Translations under genes and position numbers: made by a program
Shown here: in pieces, positions 11,100-23,301 of the stretch
Position numbering within the stretch: the first letter of the stretch is position 1
Layout of the letters: each line of letters opens with the position of its first letter
Notes under the pieces: generated by a model
What the model was told of the DNA's origin: nothing
What the model saw: only the letters and a program-made list of their open reading frames with translations
Database searches by the model: none
From: Pisolithus tinctorius
Lineage: Eukaryota > Basidiomycota > Agaricomycetes > Boletales > Pisolithaceae
NCBI GenBank assembly: GCA_024663395.1
Contig: JANFAH010000013.1
Location: 124,001-188,000, forward strand
Length of the DNA stretch: 64,000 bases
Direction: 5' to 3'

Positions 11100-12754
11100 T
11101 TTGTTGTATTTTTAGTTTGTTTTTGGGCAGAAATGGAAAAGTTAGGTGAAATGAGGCAATGAATTGTGGAGCCCACCCCCCTCTCAAGCCACAAGGACTC
11201 AGGAAGGACAGTGGCAGTAGAAGGCAATTCCTCAGACATGTTTCACCTGGACAGGGGTTCAGTGGGAACAGACAACTGCCAGGGGAAGTGGATAGGGTAG
11301 GACTGGACAGTGGCAGCCCAGCATGCCTGGGCAGCCATCAGCTGCTGAGGTTCCTGGTAATACTCAAGGTTCTTGTGATCCATATATACCACAGTTGGCT
11401 CAACAGGGGCAAGCAAATAAGGTCAGAAGGCCTTAAGGGCACAGATAACTGCAAGCATCTCCAAGTCATAGACCTGGTAGTGCTGCTTGGTGCCTATGAG
11501 TGACTGTGAGAGGTACAAGCAGGGGTGCCACTCTCTGTCAGATCCCTTCTGGGCAAGGACAGCCCCAGTCCTGAGCTTCAAGGCATTGGTAAAGAGTGTG
11601 AAGGGTTTAGAGAAATCTGGAATTTTGAGTACAGGCAAGGAGCATAACAAAGACTTGAGCTTTGCAAAGGCAGCTTTGTGCTCAGGGGTCCACTTGTAGC
11701 TTTTGCCTTTCTTGGTAAGATCATGGAGAGGTCACACAACAGAGGAGAATGATGGGATAAACTTCCAGTAGAAGTTACAGAACCCCAGGAAGTGTTGGAG
11801 TGCTGTGAGGTTTTCCAGGGCTTCCCAAGTAGTAATAGCATCAGTCTTCATCAGTGAAGTCTCTACTCTTCCTTTGCCAATGATCATTCCTAAAAACTCC
11901 ACCTCCTGAGGCTCAAAGACACATCTACTGATCTTGAGGTGAAGATTTTCCTTTTGCATGATTTCCAGAAATTCTTCTATGCACTTCCAAAGCTTTTCAA
12001 GGGTTTTGGCATGGATGACAACATCATCCATGTATCCAACTTGTTTTCCATGTTGTTTTTCAATGGTCTTGTCCATGTACCTTTGGAACAAGGGTGGTGA
12101 GTTTACATTGGCCAAAGAACATTACTATGGGCTCAAACAAGCCTCTAGGGGTGATAAAGGCTCCTTTCCACTCATCTCCTTCCTTTACACAGAGGTTAGT
12201 AAAGCCCCATCAGATGTTGAACTTGGCATAGTAATGGGACTCCACTAGTTCATCAAAAAGTGACTGCACATTTGGTAACAGATGTGCATCTGGAATGGTC
12301 CAAGAGTTCAGGTAGTGGTAGTCTTGTATTAGCCACTTTTTACCATCTTTCTTGGCTACAAAAAACACTGGGGCTGCTTGTGGCAAAGTCAAAGGTTGGA
12401 TCTTTCCAAATTTAAGGTTTTTGTCAAGGAATTCATCAAGTACCTTGAGTTCCTCAGGCAACATGGGGTAGACCAATGACTTCTTGGCCTTGAACCCATC
12501 CATGAGGCAAATTTCATGGTCTAATTCTTTTTGGTGGTGGGGGAGAGGGATGTCATCTTCTGCAAAAACCTTTGTGAAACATGAGTATTGTTCTGGAAGG
12601 CATACCTCTTCCTTTTTGTCAGTGAAGCCACTTCCAGCTCTGCTGACAGGGTCATTTTCTGAACACATGCTTCTTCATCATCATCCCAACAGTCAATCTT
12701 TCCAGTTACCCAATTGACATGAGGTCAGTACTCTTTTAGGGACAGCATGCCAAG
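11100..12754 (-). pseudogene. E1 protease end, reverse transcriptase and RNase H
   Basis: Minus strand, starting immediately left of the Plavaka transposon with the protease end LGMLSLKEY. RT motifs follow in order: LPQAAPVFFVAKKDG, IQDYHYLN, then GYMDDVVIHAKTL with the YMDD active site. RNase H has TNALKLRTGAVLAQKG, where the first catalytic Asp of the usual TDAS motif is Asn, and VVYMDHKNLEYYQEPQ. Several stops and frame changes separate these blocks. It is an inactive fossil. Confidence 0.87.
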
Positions 12755-12768
12755 CATCAGGAAATTAA
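12755..12768 (+). repeat. Left TIR of the Plavaka element
   Basis: CATCAGGAAATTAA, identical to the reverse complement of 39439-39452. Weaker similarity continues inward (CTAT, GTGC, TTT blocks) for about 25 bp on both sides. Confidence 0.87.
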
Positions 12769-12797
12769 TCGATGTCTATTGTGCCTTTCACATGCAC

Positions 12798-12975
12798 GGA
12801 TAGTCAAAAAAGTCCAGATAGTCACTGGGACTATTTCTAGTAGATTCAATTTCTATTTTGACTATCTGTACTATTTTTCTGACTATTCATACCATTTCTG
12901 TCTGACTATCTGGTCTATTTTTGACTATTCATTGACTATCCACACTATTTTTTTTTGACTATTTGTACTATTTGT
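12798..12975. repeat. Left subterminal repeats
   Basis: At least eight degenerate copies in both orientations of a motif near GACTATTT / ATAGTC. A matching cluster lies just inside the right end. Such arrays usually serve as transposase binding sites in CACTA-like elements. Confidence 0.7.
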
Positions 12976-13313
12976 GACTTTCCAGACTTTTTGCAAGGGC
13001 GACTTTTTTGATAGCAGGCTTACATAGTTCACAAATAATGCATCACGAGATCTCATTCATTTACCACAAAGCATAGTAGGAAAAAAAAATTAAAATGAGC
13101 ATAGTAAGTGCTTGTGTCTTGATTCAAGCGCAAGTGGGGATTGGACAGCAGAAAGAATGATTAAATGTTTATGCTAACAGGCATCCAAGTGATTGGGGGA
13201 GGGATGGGAGAGTATGCGATATATGTATGAAATATTCTGTGCTGCACGATGTAGGGGATTGCGATGAGGGGACATCCAGCCAAGTCCGTCCTGTCAACTG
13301 GTCAGCAAGATGC

Positions 13314-15800
13314 TCATAGCATACACAAAATCTCACAGATGCTTTGACATAAATCAGTATTAAAAGCAAAATAAAACTCATCCATCAGGTCACCTGGAGA
13401 ACTGCCATCGTCCAATGTCTCTGTGGAGGGGATAACGAGGGTGTGAGCCATAGCAATGATCTCACTCATCACGGTGTTATTGTGTTTAGAAATGGATGTG
13501 TGATAGTCGCAAGTGCTGGTGCCCCAATTCTGCTCAGAGAATGCCAGTGCACTCAATGACTCCTTCCCGGATGCTTTGTTGAGCTTGAGTGGAGTTTTTG
13601 CCATCGCCCTCATACCATGGGTACTCATTTGATCGTTGACTTGCACCTCCCCCCTTTGGAATAGCCGAATGGCATGCTCAAGCTAAAGTAACAGTTAAAA
13701 CTGTGGATCAATGACCAATGAAGAGTTATGTACTGTGGTGGCACAAAGGGAAAGCGCCCCTCTGACAGCATGTTTCTTCATCATGTTGGTGCCCAGTCCT
13801 GGAATGTCAGAGCATCCAATACAAGGCCAAAGATGGGTGTGCACAAAGAGTTGCAGAATGAAGTGTGATCAATAAGTGTGTGCTGGGTTTGTCACGTCAA
13901 GGTCTTGATATAGGAAGGAAAGCGGTCCATCTATGAATTCATTGCAAGTTTGCCTGACAGCGGTGGCAGACTGTGCATCATCATCCAGATCTGATGCAAG
14001 AAAATGAGTGATAAGTGCGATGGCAGTAGAGCCAAAGTTGCTGCGCCACAGACTGAGTCACCAAGTTTCCTGCCCAAAAAATGAGTCAAGTGTCTAGTTT
14101 AAGTGTAAACAGAATAATCTTACCAGCATGAAAGTCAGCGTCCCTGGGCATACTGCATGAGAATCGAAATCTGAGACAAGGGAGGTCGTGATAATGCGAA
14201 GGGCAGTTGTCAGCTCCAGATCTGGGATTGCCCATGGATCAGCAAAGGACCCGGCCCACATGAGGAGAGCAGGAAGCATTTGTTTTGACCATCTTCTATC
14301 CTCTTGCAGTTCTTCAGGCAAGTTTGCATTGATGAAACATATGCGCCCGCAAGTCGTGCTGTTGGTCCCCATCAAAAGTGGCTGATCTGATGTGGAACTT
14401 GCTAAGGCCAACTCCCTCAATTCCTGAGTCATAGCTTTAGTTCTGCACTGGCTACTGTCACTAACCTTCGCTTTCTTTGCCAGCTTGTCAATTCTGATAT
14501 TAGTCTGCAACTTGACATAGGTTAGCAACAACCTTAAGTGAACCAGAGGACATACCATTGTAGTAACATGCAGCTCCTTTACAACCTTCATGTGAATGTT
14601 TACATCACAGAGGTCACAGAAAGAACCCCCATCATCTGCGTTCTCAACTTTGGACAAGGAGACATATTCAACATTGTTGCAATCGGCACACCTGCACTTC
14701 AAGCTGGCCTGCACTCCATGGGAAATAGGATTTTTGACCTCAAGATTGCTCTCAGCATCAGCACTTGTGTTAGTAGCGTGCGCCATAGCCTAGAAATAGT
14801 ACCAGTGTGTGTGTGTGTGTGTGTGTGTGTGAGACTCATGGGCTTTCGTGATCCAAAGAAAAATACCTCAACAGGTTTCTGGTACCACATAAACTTGGTG
14901 GAGATGGTAAGGGGGTCCCTGAAGTAATGTTCATCCTCATCATGGGCCACTGCAGGAACATTGTTGCTGATCATATGGCATTCGGTGCTTTCCTGTGGCA
15001 TAGCACACTCCTGATCATCCTCTGTGGCAGAAATTTCTGAGCTGACGCTGGTGGCTTTAGTTGTTAAGGATGGGACAGTGGAAGGGGGAAGGTTAGGTGT
15101 CCCATCAGTTTGAACCTGGGAGCCCAATGTTACAGAATTGCAGGGGGTACTGTTTCCAACAGGTGCGATGCCGCTGGCCCAGCTCTTGACATGACCAGCC
15201 AAAAGAGTCCTATTGTTCAGGGCACTAACATTCCAGGTAAGGTTCAGCCAAAATAAAGTTGATTCAGTGAGCAGAAGGAGCATTGTGCAAGGGAAGAGCA
15301 CAATGTACTGGGACTTTCCTAGGTTGGGTGCATGTGCTGAAGTTGCCACATTGTCACCCAGCAGCTCAGTCATATCGTGTCGTCTTGGCAGCTTATTGCT
15401 TGAGCCCAAAAAATCATCAGCAGTCACACAGTGAGCTTCTACTTCTATATTCACAACTGTTGATTGATTATCAACATCTGGAACCAATGAATTATGACAT
15501 TTGCAACTGCACCTTCACCACGAGGCAAGTCAGATATATTTGTAGGTCTGCCTTGCCTGCCCTTTGGTTTCAGTTTCGGCTTCACAGGCTTCGCTTTGAC
15601 AGTGTCTTGTGTCGCCTGCTCTACCTCCATGGTCACCTCCATCTCTGAGATCTGGGTGCAGCCCTGTTGAACTGCAGCGGCATGGGCATCACTCGAGTCC
15701 TTTGCATGCGAGTTGTTGGCTTTCTTCTGGCTTGAAGTATGTCATTTAACCTGTGCATCAAGAACTATTTGTCCTGGGTGTAGATTAGCCTTTTCTCTTC
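13314..15800 (-). pseudogene. Plavaka companion gene, conserved unknown family, broken
   Basis: A minus-strand multi-exon gene divergent from the transposase. The N-terminal part near 15770-15480 reads HPGQIVLDAQVK and GRQGRPTNISDLP. A middle Ser/Thr-rich part with one hydrophobic stretch (near 15290-15210) and a cysteine cluster CRCADCNNVEYVSL (near 14690) follow. A conserved block then reads EDRRWSKQMLPALLMWAG, WRSNFGSTAIALITHF and FSEQNWG. I recall proteins with these blocks as common agaricomycete hypotheticals near transposons, with no known role to me. Stops in the conserved parts (near 14065 and after HPGQIVLDAQVK) show decay. Exon limits are not fully resolved. Confidence 0.6.
14805..14830. 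repeat. (GT)13 microsatellite
   Basis: Thirteen uninterrupted GT units, inside or at the edge of an intron of the companion gene. Useful only as a length-variable marker. Confidence 0.95.
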
Positions 15801-16000
15801 ATGGACAATGACTTCTAGAAGAATCATCAGCCAACATAGTACCTGCGATGCAAGGAGGGAGACAGAGACAGAGCAAGGTGAGTTTAAACTTCACTTCTTT
15901 ATGCAAAAAAGATCTCACAAACAATGTACCTAGTTTTCTGTACAATGTCCCGCTTACCTCAAGCTAATTCACCCACACCATCCCAACATGTTTCCTTACA

Positions 16001-19000
16001 TTGAAAATGCCTACACAACTGATGTTTAACGTGCTACAACACCCTTGTGCTGAACTGGGGTGCAACTGTTGGTTTAGAAATCTCTCAGGTCTTACTCAAC
16101 ACGCACACACGCATCATCCTAGTTTAGGCCACGTTCCCCCAAGTTTTGCCATCAGCACAGGGTCACCTGACCATTTGGGACAAGACTATGATGAAACAGA
16201 CCATGATGCAGACATGTTTCCTCCAGCAACTGAGTACAACATTCCAACTCCCAGCCATCAAGAACTTGGCGATGTTGATGGCAATGGCAATGACTCCAAC
16301 TCATTGGGCTGGGAACGTGAGAGTCTAGGGCTGGAGTTCGTTGGTCCTGCAGGTAGGACTTATCGCAATTTTCATCCAGGTCTAAACAGTAATTTGCATA
16401 TACACTATGATAACTACTTCAACTAATACCTCATCCATAGCACGAAGATGCGATGCCAGCAGTCAATATCTGTTGGATGATGCACCACCACTGCTGTCTG
16501 TGGAGAGGTCTTCTGATGACTGGTCCCCTTTCCAAAATCAGCTGGAATTCGAGCTCACAGATTTTCTCTTTAGGCAGGCTGAAATGCCTGCCAAAAAAAT
16601 TGACACATTGCTTGAGATCTGGGCCGTGTCATTACTTGCCTTATGTGGGGAACCACTATTCACTAACCAGAAAGACCTTTATTGCGTCATCAACAGCACA
16701 TCTGTTGGCAAGGTCAAGTGGGAGAGTTTTGTGGTGTGGTACGCCAACAATGGACAAGATGGACAAGGCAGCAATATGGCTCCTTGGATGCTTGACAGTT
16801 ACGATGTATGGTATTGAGATCCACATAAAGTCATCCACAATGTCCTTGCTCACACTGACTTAATAGGTCGAATTGACTATGTACCATACCAGGAGTATGA
16901 TTCTACACACAATCAAAGGTGCTGGGAGGATTTCATGTCAGGAGCCTGGGCATGGAATGAGGCAGTAAGTTGTGCCCACTGCAGCTTGAAATTGACACTA
17001 ACTTCACACTCCTAGGACAGAATCATTAGTGAGGATCCAACGACAGCTGGGGCAACACTAATTCCCATCATTCTTGGTAGTGACAAGACAATGGTATCAG
17101 TAGCAACTGGCCAGACTGACTATTACCCCTTGTATCTCTCCATCAGAAATGTTTGCAACACCATTCATCGTGCTCACTGCAGTGCAGTAGTCCTCATTGG
17201 GTTCCTGGCAATGCCAAAGAGTAAGATCCCATGTTCCATGAGTTCATATCACTGCTAACATACCATTTAGCCACTAGAGAACATGCTGGTTCCTCTGCTT
17301 TCCGAAATTTCAAAAGGCAGCTTTTCCACTCCTTGCTAACACACATTCTTTGTTTGCTTCAACCTGCTATGAGTGTCCCAGAAATAATATTATGTGGTGA
17401 CAAATACTATCAGCACGTCATATATTCACTAGTGGCTTATATAGCTGACTACGAGGAACAAGTTCTGTTGTCTTGTATCATACGGAATTGGTGCCCGAAG
17501 TGCCTTGCACACTGGGAGAGTCTGGATGATGACACGCTCTGTCATCATTGTGAGCATGCCAATGCCGTGATCAAAGAATTTGACTTTCATAAACTGTGGG
17601 ACACATATGGGATTGTTGGCGACATAGTGGTAAGTGTAACCCCATGTTTTCTTTTGTTTTCTAATCAAAGACAGCTGTTTACAAACAATTTTCCACATGC
17701 AGACATCTATGGCATGCTTTCACCAGATATCCTCCACCAGCTTATCAAAGGTGGGTTCAAGGACCACCTGGTGGATTGGGTCAAGTGCTACCTAATCCAT
17801 GTTCATGGAAAGACACAGGCAGAAAAAGTCTTGGACAAGATTGACTGGTGGTACGTGACTTCAATTAATATTCATATCTACTTCATGGTCTTTCAGGATT
17901 GCAGCTGTTGCCCCATATACTGGGCTGCAGCATTTCCCTCAAGGTCAACACTTCAAACAGTGGACCAGTGACAATTCCAAGGGCCTTATGAAGGTGCACT
18001 CATCCATATTTCCTTTGTGTGATTATTGACCAGTCCTTCACAGGTTTACATCACAGCAATTGAAGGTTATGTTCCACAATATGTCATCTTCACTTTTCGA
18101 GCCTTTCTGGAATTTTGTTACCTCGTTCATCGGAATGTTATCACTCAACAGATGCTTGTTGAAATTGACAATGCACTCAGGTACTTCCACCTTTATCACG
18201 AAGTCTTCCAGAATGCTGGGGTAGTTGATACCTTCTCACTGCCCTGGCAACATGCTATGAAGCATTACTACCACCTTATCTGTTAGTTCAGCACACCTAA
18301 TGGCCTCTGCTCTTCAATTACAGAGTCCAAACATATTAAGGCTGTCAAATGGCCTTATCAGTGCACTAACTGCTTTCAAGCTCTCAGACAGATGCTTTTA
18401 ATCAACCAGAGGCTCGACAAGCTCATTGCTGTGCATGGTGACTTCAAAGAATGTGGTATGTTAAATGAACCATTGCTATCACATGCACTTGGGGCTCTAG
18501 GTACAAGTATTAATCCTATGATTTGCCCCTTTCTGACGGGCATTCAGGTCAATGTTCCAGTGATGCTGATGATCTGTGCAACCAAGTTGGGGAAAGCCAT
18601 GACATGGCTGACAAAATCAAAGAACAAGCAGGGAGTTATGAGGAGGAACTGGGTGATGCTGTTGATGCTCCCAGGTTGGTTGAGGCCCATGTATCATTGG
18701 CTCATACCCATCATATGTCTCAACCTTCCACTCTGTACATACTTGGATGCTAACTGGTTTAAATATCTTAGAATGTAAGCATGCAAGGACCATAGGCACC
18801 CTAGCAGCTGAGCTCTGCCTGCCACAGCTTCCCAACATTCTGTGCTGCTTCCTCTACTCACAACTCTTTCCCACTGATGATCTGGATGACATTGCCCTCG
18901 ACGAGTGCCCACCCTATGATGGTAGCATGTGTGTCTACAACTCTGCATGTTCCACTTTTTCTGCACTGAGCAATCTATGTGGCCTCTATGGCATGCACTG

Positions 19001-19430
19001 CGAGCACATTTGTTCCTGCCCCATGTGGAGGAATGAAGGACCCCATTTTGACTGTGTCTTTGTTGTAACCGATCCAGAGGCAGAGGGTATGTGTGGACTG
19101 GACATTGCCTGCATTCTGTGCTTTTTTTTGTTCAAGTATCAAGGCACTTTGTATCCATGTGCTGTCGTATGTTGGTTCAACTGCATGGGGGATGGCCCAG
19201 ACGTAGCTACAGGGATGTGGACCGTCCGCCCAAGTTACAATGCACACAATGTCCCACACATCACCATCATTCACATCGACACGATATATCATGCAGCCCA
19301 TCTCATCCCCATTTATGCCACCCACAACATCAACACCAGAGACATCAAGCCTCATGACTCCTATGATATGTTCAATTCCTTCTATGTGAACAAATTCACT
19401 GACCATCATGCATTTGAAATTGCATTCTAG
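16001..19430 (+). pseudogene. Plavaka-type transposase, broken
   Basis: A multi-exon plus-strand gene. It opens near 16007 with a C2H2 finger (C-x12-H-x3-H around GLTQHAHTHH), then YRNFHPGLN at the first intron (16389-16440). Family blocks follow: DDWSPFQNQLEFELTDFL, WESFVVWY, DYYPLYLSIRNVCNTIHRAH, a cysteine block CPKCLAHWES..CHHC, QHFPQGQHFKQWT and LPWQHAMKHYYHLI. It ends SYDMFNSFYVNKFTDHHAFEIAF. Introns are short. An in-frame TGA at the Trp-Tyr-stop near 16816 replaces a likely CGA, and other frame problems occur near 17225. It would have been the nuclear transposase moving this element, but is now inactive. Confidence 0.82.
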
Positions 19431-19640
19431 CTCGCCATGGTATGTTCGATGTGTACTTGAGAACCACCTGAATCAATTGGCCATATTTACCATGTAACAT
19501 TTGCTATCCAATCCCTGACCATGAGTCGAAGCAGGTTTGTCTATCAAGTTGACTGGTGGCAGCCTCTACTAATTAGTATCCCAGACTCTGCACTGGATGC
19601 ATACTCATGTCCCATCTGAATCAAGCTGTACATCTCTGAG

Positions 19641-20192
19641 GTGTGTCATGTCATCTCACAGCAACTACAGTTGCTAAAGAATGCCCAAGTGACTGGTGGT
19701 CAGCTTCCCACTGCCCCTGGTCCGCAAGACATTCACCCAAATGCCTATGCTAACCCATCTACACTTCCACCCAGCTTGAGTGGCCCTCTGCTCCTCCTTC
19801 AGTCGACTTCCACCCACCCCTTACTTAGGTCCGACTCTAGAGGTCCAGGAAATAACAATAGCCTTCATTTGCCCCTGCCTCCTGTGCCTGTTAGCCATGC
19901 CTCTCCTCCATTCAGGGGTCCTCCCCCTCCTGTTTCCATCGATGAATCGCAGCACCACCTCTCACACCCCACTTGCCCCCATGGACATCGATCACCCCCA
20001 TCACCACAACTTCTCTGGCCCTTCCCGGGATAGTGTTGGTTGTGGCCCTGCTGGTCACCCATGTCTCTTGCTGCACCACCCCATCCTACAACAGCAGCTC
20101 TTGACAGAAGAACTGCGATCTTCTGCCAACCAGGATCTAGCACAACACTCAGAGTACTTCAACTGCCCACTATGTGTCCCTTTGGGATCCAC
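19641..20192 (+). pseudogene. Pro/His/Ser-rich accessory fragment of the Plavaka element
   Basis: Plus-strand frames downstream of the transposase are rich in Pro, Ser, Leu and His, and run into the E2 LTR at 20193. No domain is recognisable. A similarly composed frame resumes on the other side of E2 (30641-31047). The two may be parts of one gene split by E2, but contiguity cannot be shown. Confidence 0.35.
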
Positions 20193-21191
20193 TGTGAGAC
20201 ACAACTTCTGGGAAGTGTGTGACTAGAGGAAGGGTGAAGGGAGAATTCCCTAGGATTGTCCCAAGGGGTGCTGTGTGGAAGGAGAAGTCGAGAAAGGGCT
20301 TAGAAGTGGTGGGGAAATTTGAGCACAAACTGCGGAATTTAATTCTGGGCAGATGTAGATGTGTGAGGAACAGCAAGTTGGGTATACAAAATTCTGAGAG
20401 GTTGCTGTGTGTCAAGAGGTGTGAATTCGAAGCAAAAGGGATATGGGATTAGGTGTGCAGGGCTGGAGGATGCAGGAGACACAAAGACCTCTGGGGACAC
20501 TGAAGATGCTGTAGACTCTATATACACACTTAGACTCTAGAAACTCTCGAACTCACAGAACACACACAGATAGCAACTCCAAAGGTGGGTGGTATATTTC
20601 TGACCTCATGGTGGAATTATATAGTACAGGGAAAGTAGGTACAGGTTGGAGTAAGGTGGGGCAGAAAAACTAAAGGACCAGAAAATAAAGGAAAGGACAT
20701 CAGATGTCAGTGAAATACAGATGCATGTGAAATAGTCTGGTGGGTAGAAGACAAGAGTAAGGATGGGACAATGGTAAGGGGTATCTTCCAACAGAACGAG
20801 AGTATGTGTACAAGTGGGAGGTGGAGCTGAGTGGCACAGGAGGGCAGAGCATAGTGTACTGGCACAAAGTCCAGTTTATGGAATTTAGGGCGACAGGGGA
20901 AACCAGAGTTTTTTAGAGGTAAGTGGCACGGATGACTGGTGATGTGGCTGAGCAGTGGCACAGCTACTGAATCCTGGATGACTCTGGGCGAGTGCGGAAT
21001 TTTTGGGATCAGCATTTTGATGACTGAGCGACATGTGGGAGGTTGGTAAAAAAAACTCCGAAGGTGACAGGGGTTGGGAGGAAACATGAAAACACGAGCA
21101 GGAAAAATTACGAAATGGGTTTGTCATAGAGGCCTGCAGAATTCAGAGACAGATTCCTGTTCCAGCCTCAGGGAGTATATGGCTCCCTACA
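20193..21191 (-). repeat. E2 3' LTR
   Basis: 999 bp. The minus-strand sequence just before it (GTCCCCGGGAGG at about 21192-21203) is a short purine-rich tract in the polypurine-tract position. Frames inside it recur in the partner LTR and are not genes. Confidence 0.85.
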
Positions 21192-21492
21192 CCTCCCGGG
21201 GACTTCAAATGCTGACTGTCCTCAGTCAGACCAAACCAAGATGCAACAGAGATGAGCAGAATTTCAGCAGACATTATGTAACAATGATGGCATGAGGTCA
21301 GAATTCTGCCTCATGCAGAAGGGAATTCCACATTGTATGAGATAGCCCTGCAGAATTTAAACCTGCCCAGAAGGTGGCTCACTGCTCATCAAACTCCCAC
21401 TCCCCAGTTACACCCATATCCACTACCCAAGCCCATACGCAGCCTATGCCATGCAAGCCTACTCGATTCATGACACATGACTGGTTTGCAGC

Positions 21493-23031
21493 ATGAGGGA
21501 CCAGGCCATCACCTTGCTGTCAGCAGCATTAAGGCACGTTAGGGTGCTAATCAACACAGCACCACAGCCTGAGGAGAGCTTTGAGGCGATATACAAGTGG
21601 GTGGAGGACTGGGACCAGACTTGGGTAAGTGCGCTAGAGCCCATGCAACACAATGTGCTGACCAATCCCCAGGCTGGGATCTACTTGTGGTGGAAGTACA
21701 TTGACGAGAACAAGATCTCCATCCCGAAGGTGCACAACACCAACCTATGTGACATGACTGAGGAATCTGTGATATGGCAGAATGAGGTGATCTTGGCAGT
21801 GATAGTGATAGCGGATCTCCGGCAGCCAGAAGGGCAGTGCAGATTCAATGTTGATGATCTTTTCGAGGACTACCAGGAGTGGGTAGAGGAGAGAACGCAG
21901 TTGGAGGCCAAGAGATTGGCTAAGGCACTGTCCATGCACACCCGGGCCAAGCAGCACAAGGTGAGGGTCAAGACCATGCACCAGAAGACACCAAAGGACA
22001 CCCATCAAGGGGAGCTGCACATTCAACTGGGGAGGGCTCTGGTAACGTGAGCAAGGGAAAAGGGAAGCAGAAGGTGCATTCTTCGTCCTTGACAACCCCA
22101 AGCATGAATGCTGACTTCGACAAAAACTCTGCAGGCCACCAGCGAGGAGGATGAGCTGGTTGACAATGGTGAAGGTGAACCAGGTCCTTCTGCAAAGGGA
22201 CCTCGCAGGGCTGGGGAGAATGAGCCCTGCAAGACATGTGCTCAGGCAAACCTTGTGTGCATCAGGGAGCCAGAATCATCCTGCAAATGGTGCCAGAAGG
22301 CAAAGCACAAGTGCTCGTGCTCTTGTGGAGTAGGGAGAAAGGTGAGTACCAAACAGGTGAAATTCCACAAGGGAACAAGCTGACACCACCTTCAGTGAAA
22401 GAACTCTGGCACTGTTGGGGGAGCAGGCCCATCCCACAAACAAGTCAAATCAATTACAAGCTCGAAGGTGCCCCCAACTGAACCTGCAACCAGACCTGCT
22501 AAGAAGCTCACCCTGAAAATTCCAGCTTGAAAACAGCAGCCTGATCTGACTCCCACATGTTCCCCTTTGCCAGAACTGACCCCTTCCCCCCACAATCCTT
22601 CGCCAGCACCCCATCTCTTTTTCCATGGGGCCACTCCAATGCCTGGACCTTCATTCAAGCCCTCTCCATTCCCTGTTGACAATCCTCAAATGCCACTTCT
22701 GATCAACAAACCACAAGGCAAGATCGAACCATTCTTTGCAACTGCGACCAGTTTACTGGACGAGCCTGGAGACGTCGAAGTGATGGCCCAGAGCGACACT
22801 CCATCAGTTTCAGAATTTCCAGAAGTCAAATACCCACACGAGTGGTTGACAGCAAACATTGTTGAGCATCTGCAAGTGCTCGAGGTGAGGGCTGAGGATG
22901 AGGAATTCAAGCTGGAACAGGTCTACCAGATGCTGGAGATGTTGGCAAGGCAGGTAACACATTGGATTGAGACTGTGTGGGCTAGATGGGAGGAGCTGCG
23001 AAGGTTGAAGGATGATCTCCAGGAACTATAA
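21493..23031 (+). pseudogene. Antisense Zn(2)Cys(6)-type gene carried by E2
   Basis: Plus-strand gene, opposite to E2 gag-pol. Part 1 (21493-22050) is helical, with WVEDWDQTWVSALEPMQH and a charged end. Part 2 (22108-22383) holds a cysteine cluster of spacing C-x2-C-x6-C-x7-C-x2-C-x6-C (CKTCAQANLVC ... CKWCQKAKHKC), which fits the fungal Zn(2)Cys(6) binuclear cluster. Part 3 (22567-23031) is Pro-rich, then a C-terminal coiled coil (VYQMLEMLARQVTHWIETV). Frame changes between parts and a stop near 22530 indicate decay or unseen introns. The cluster is central rather than N-terminal, unlike typical transcription factors. It may bind nucleic acid; its role is unknown. Confidence 0.6.
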
Positions 23032-23301
23032 ATTGCATACTAGAGTCTGTGGAATTTTTTGTACCTGTATGGTCTGAATTTGTAAGAGGTTTTCATGCAT
23101 TGGTATTAGTACTACAGTAAGGGAAGGAAAAGAAAGACTTCTGAAAAGACTTCTGAAGGAAGAAGTGTTGCAGATTTTTTTTTTTTTGACTCTGGGTGGT
23201 TCTTTCATGTGAGTGGTGTGGAATTTATATATGAGATGAAATGGGTATCGATAAAATAAAGAACAGGGAAAGAAAAGAAAGGAGGTAGAGAGAAGGACAG
23301 G

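Noticed and set aside
12755..12768. CATCAGGAAATTAA/TTAATTTCCTGATG as a palindromic insertion target in E1 with a TTAA duplication.
   Set aside because: That reading leaves the E1 protease out of frame. Treating the 14-mers as TIRs with an AG duplication restores the conserved DILLGM motif.
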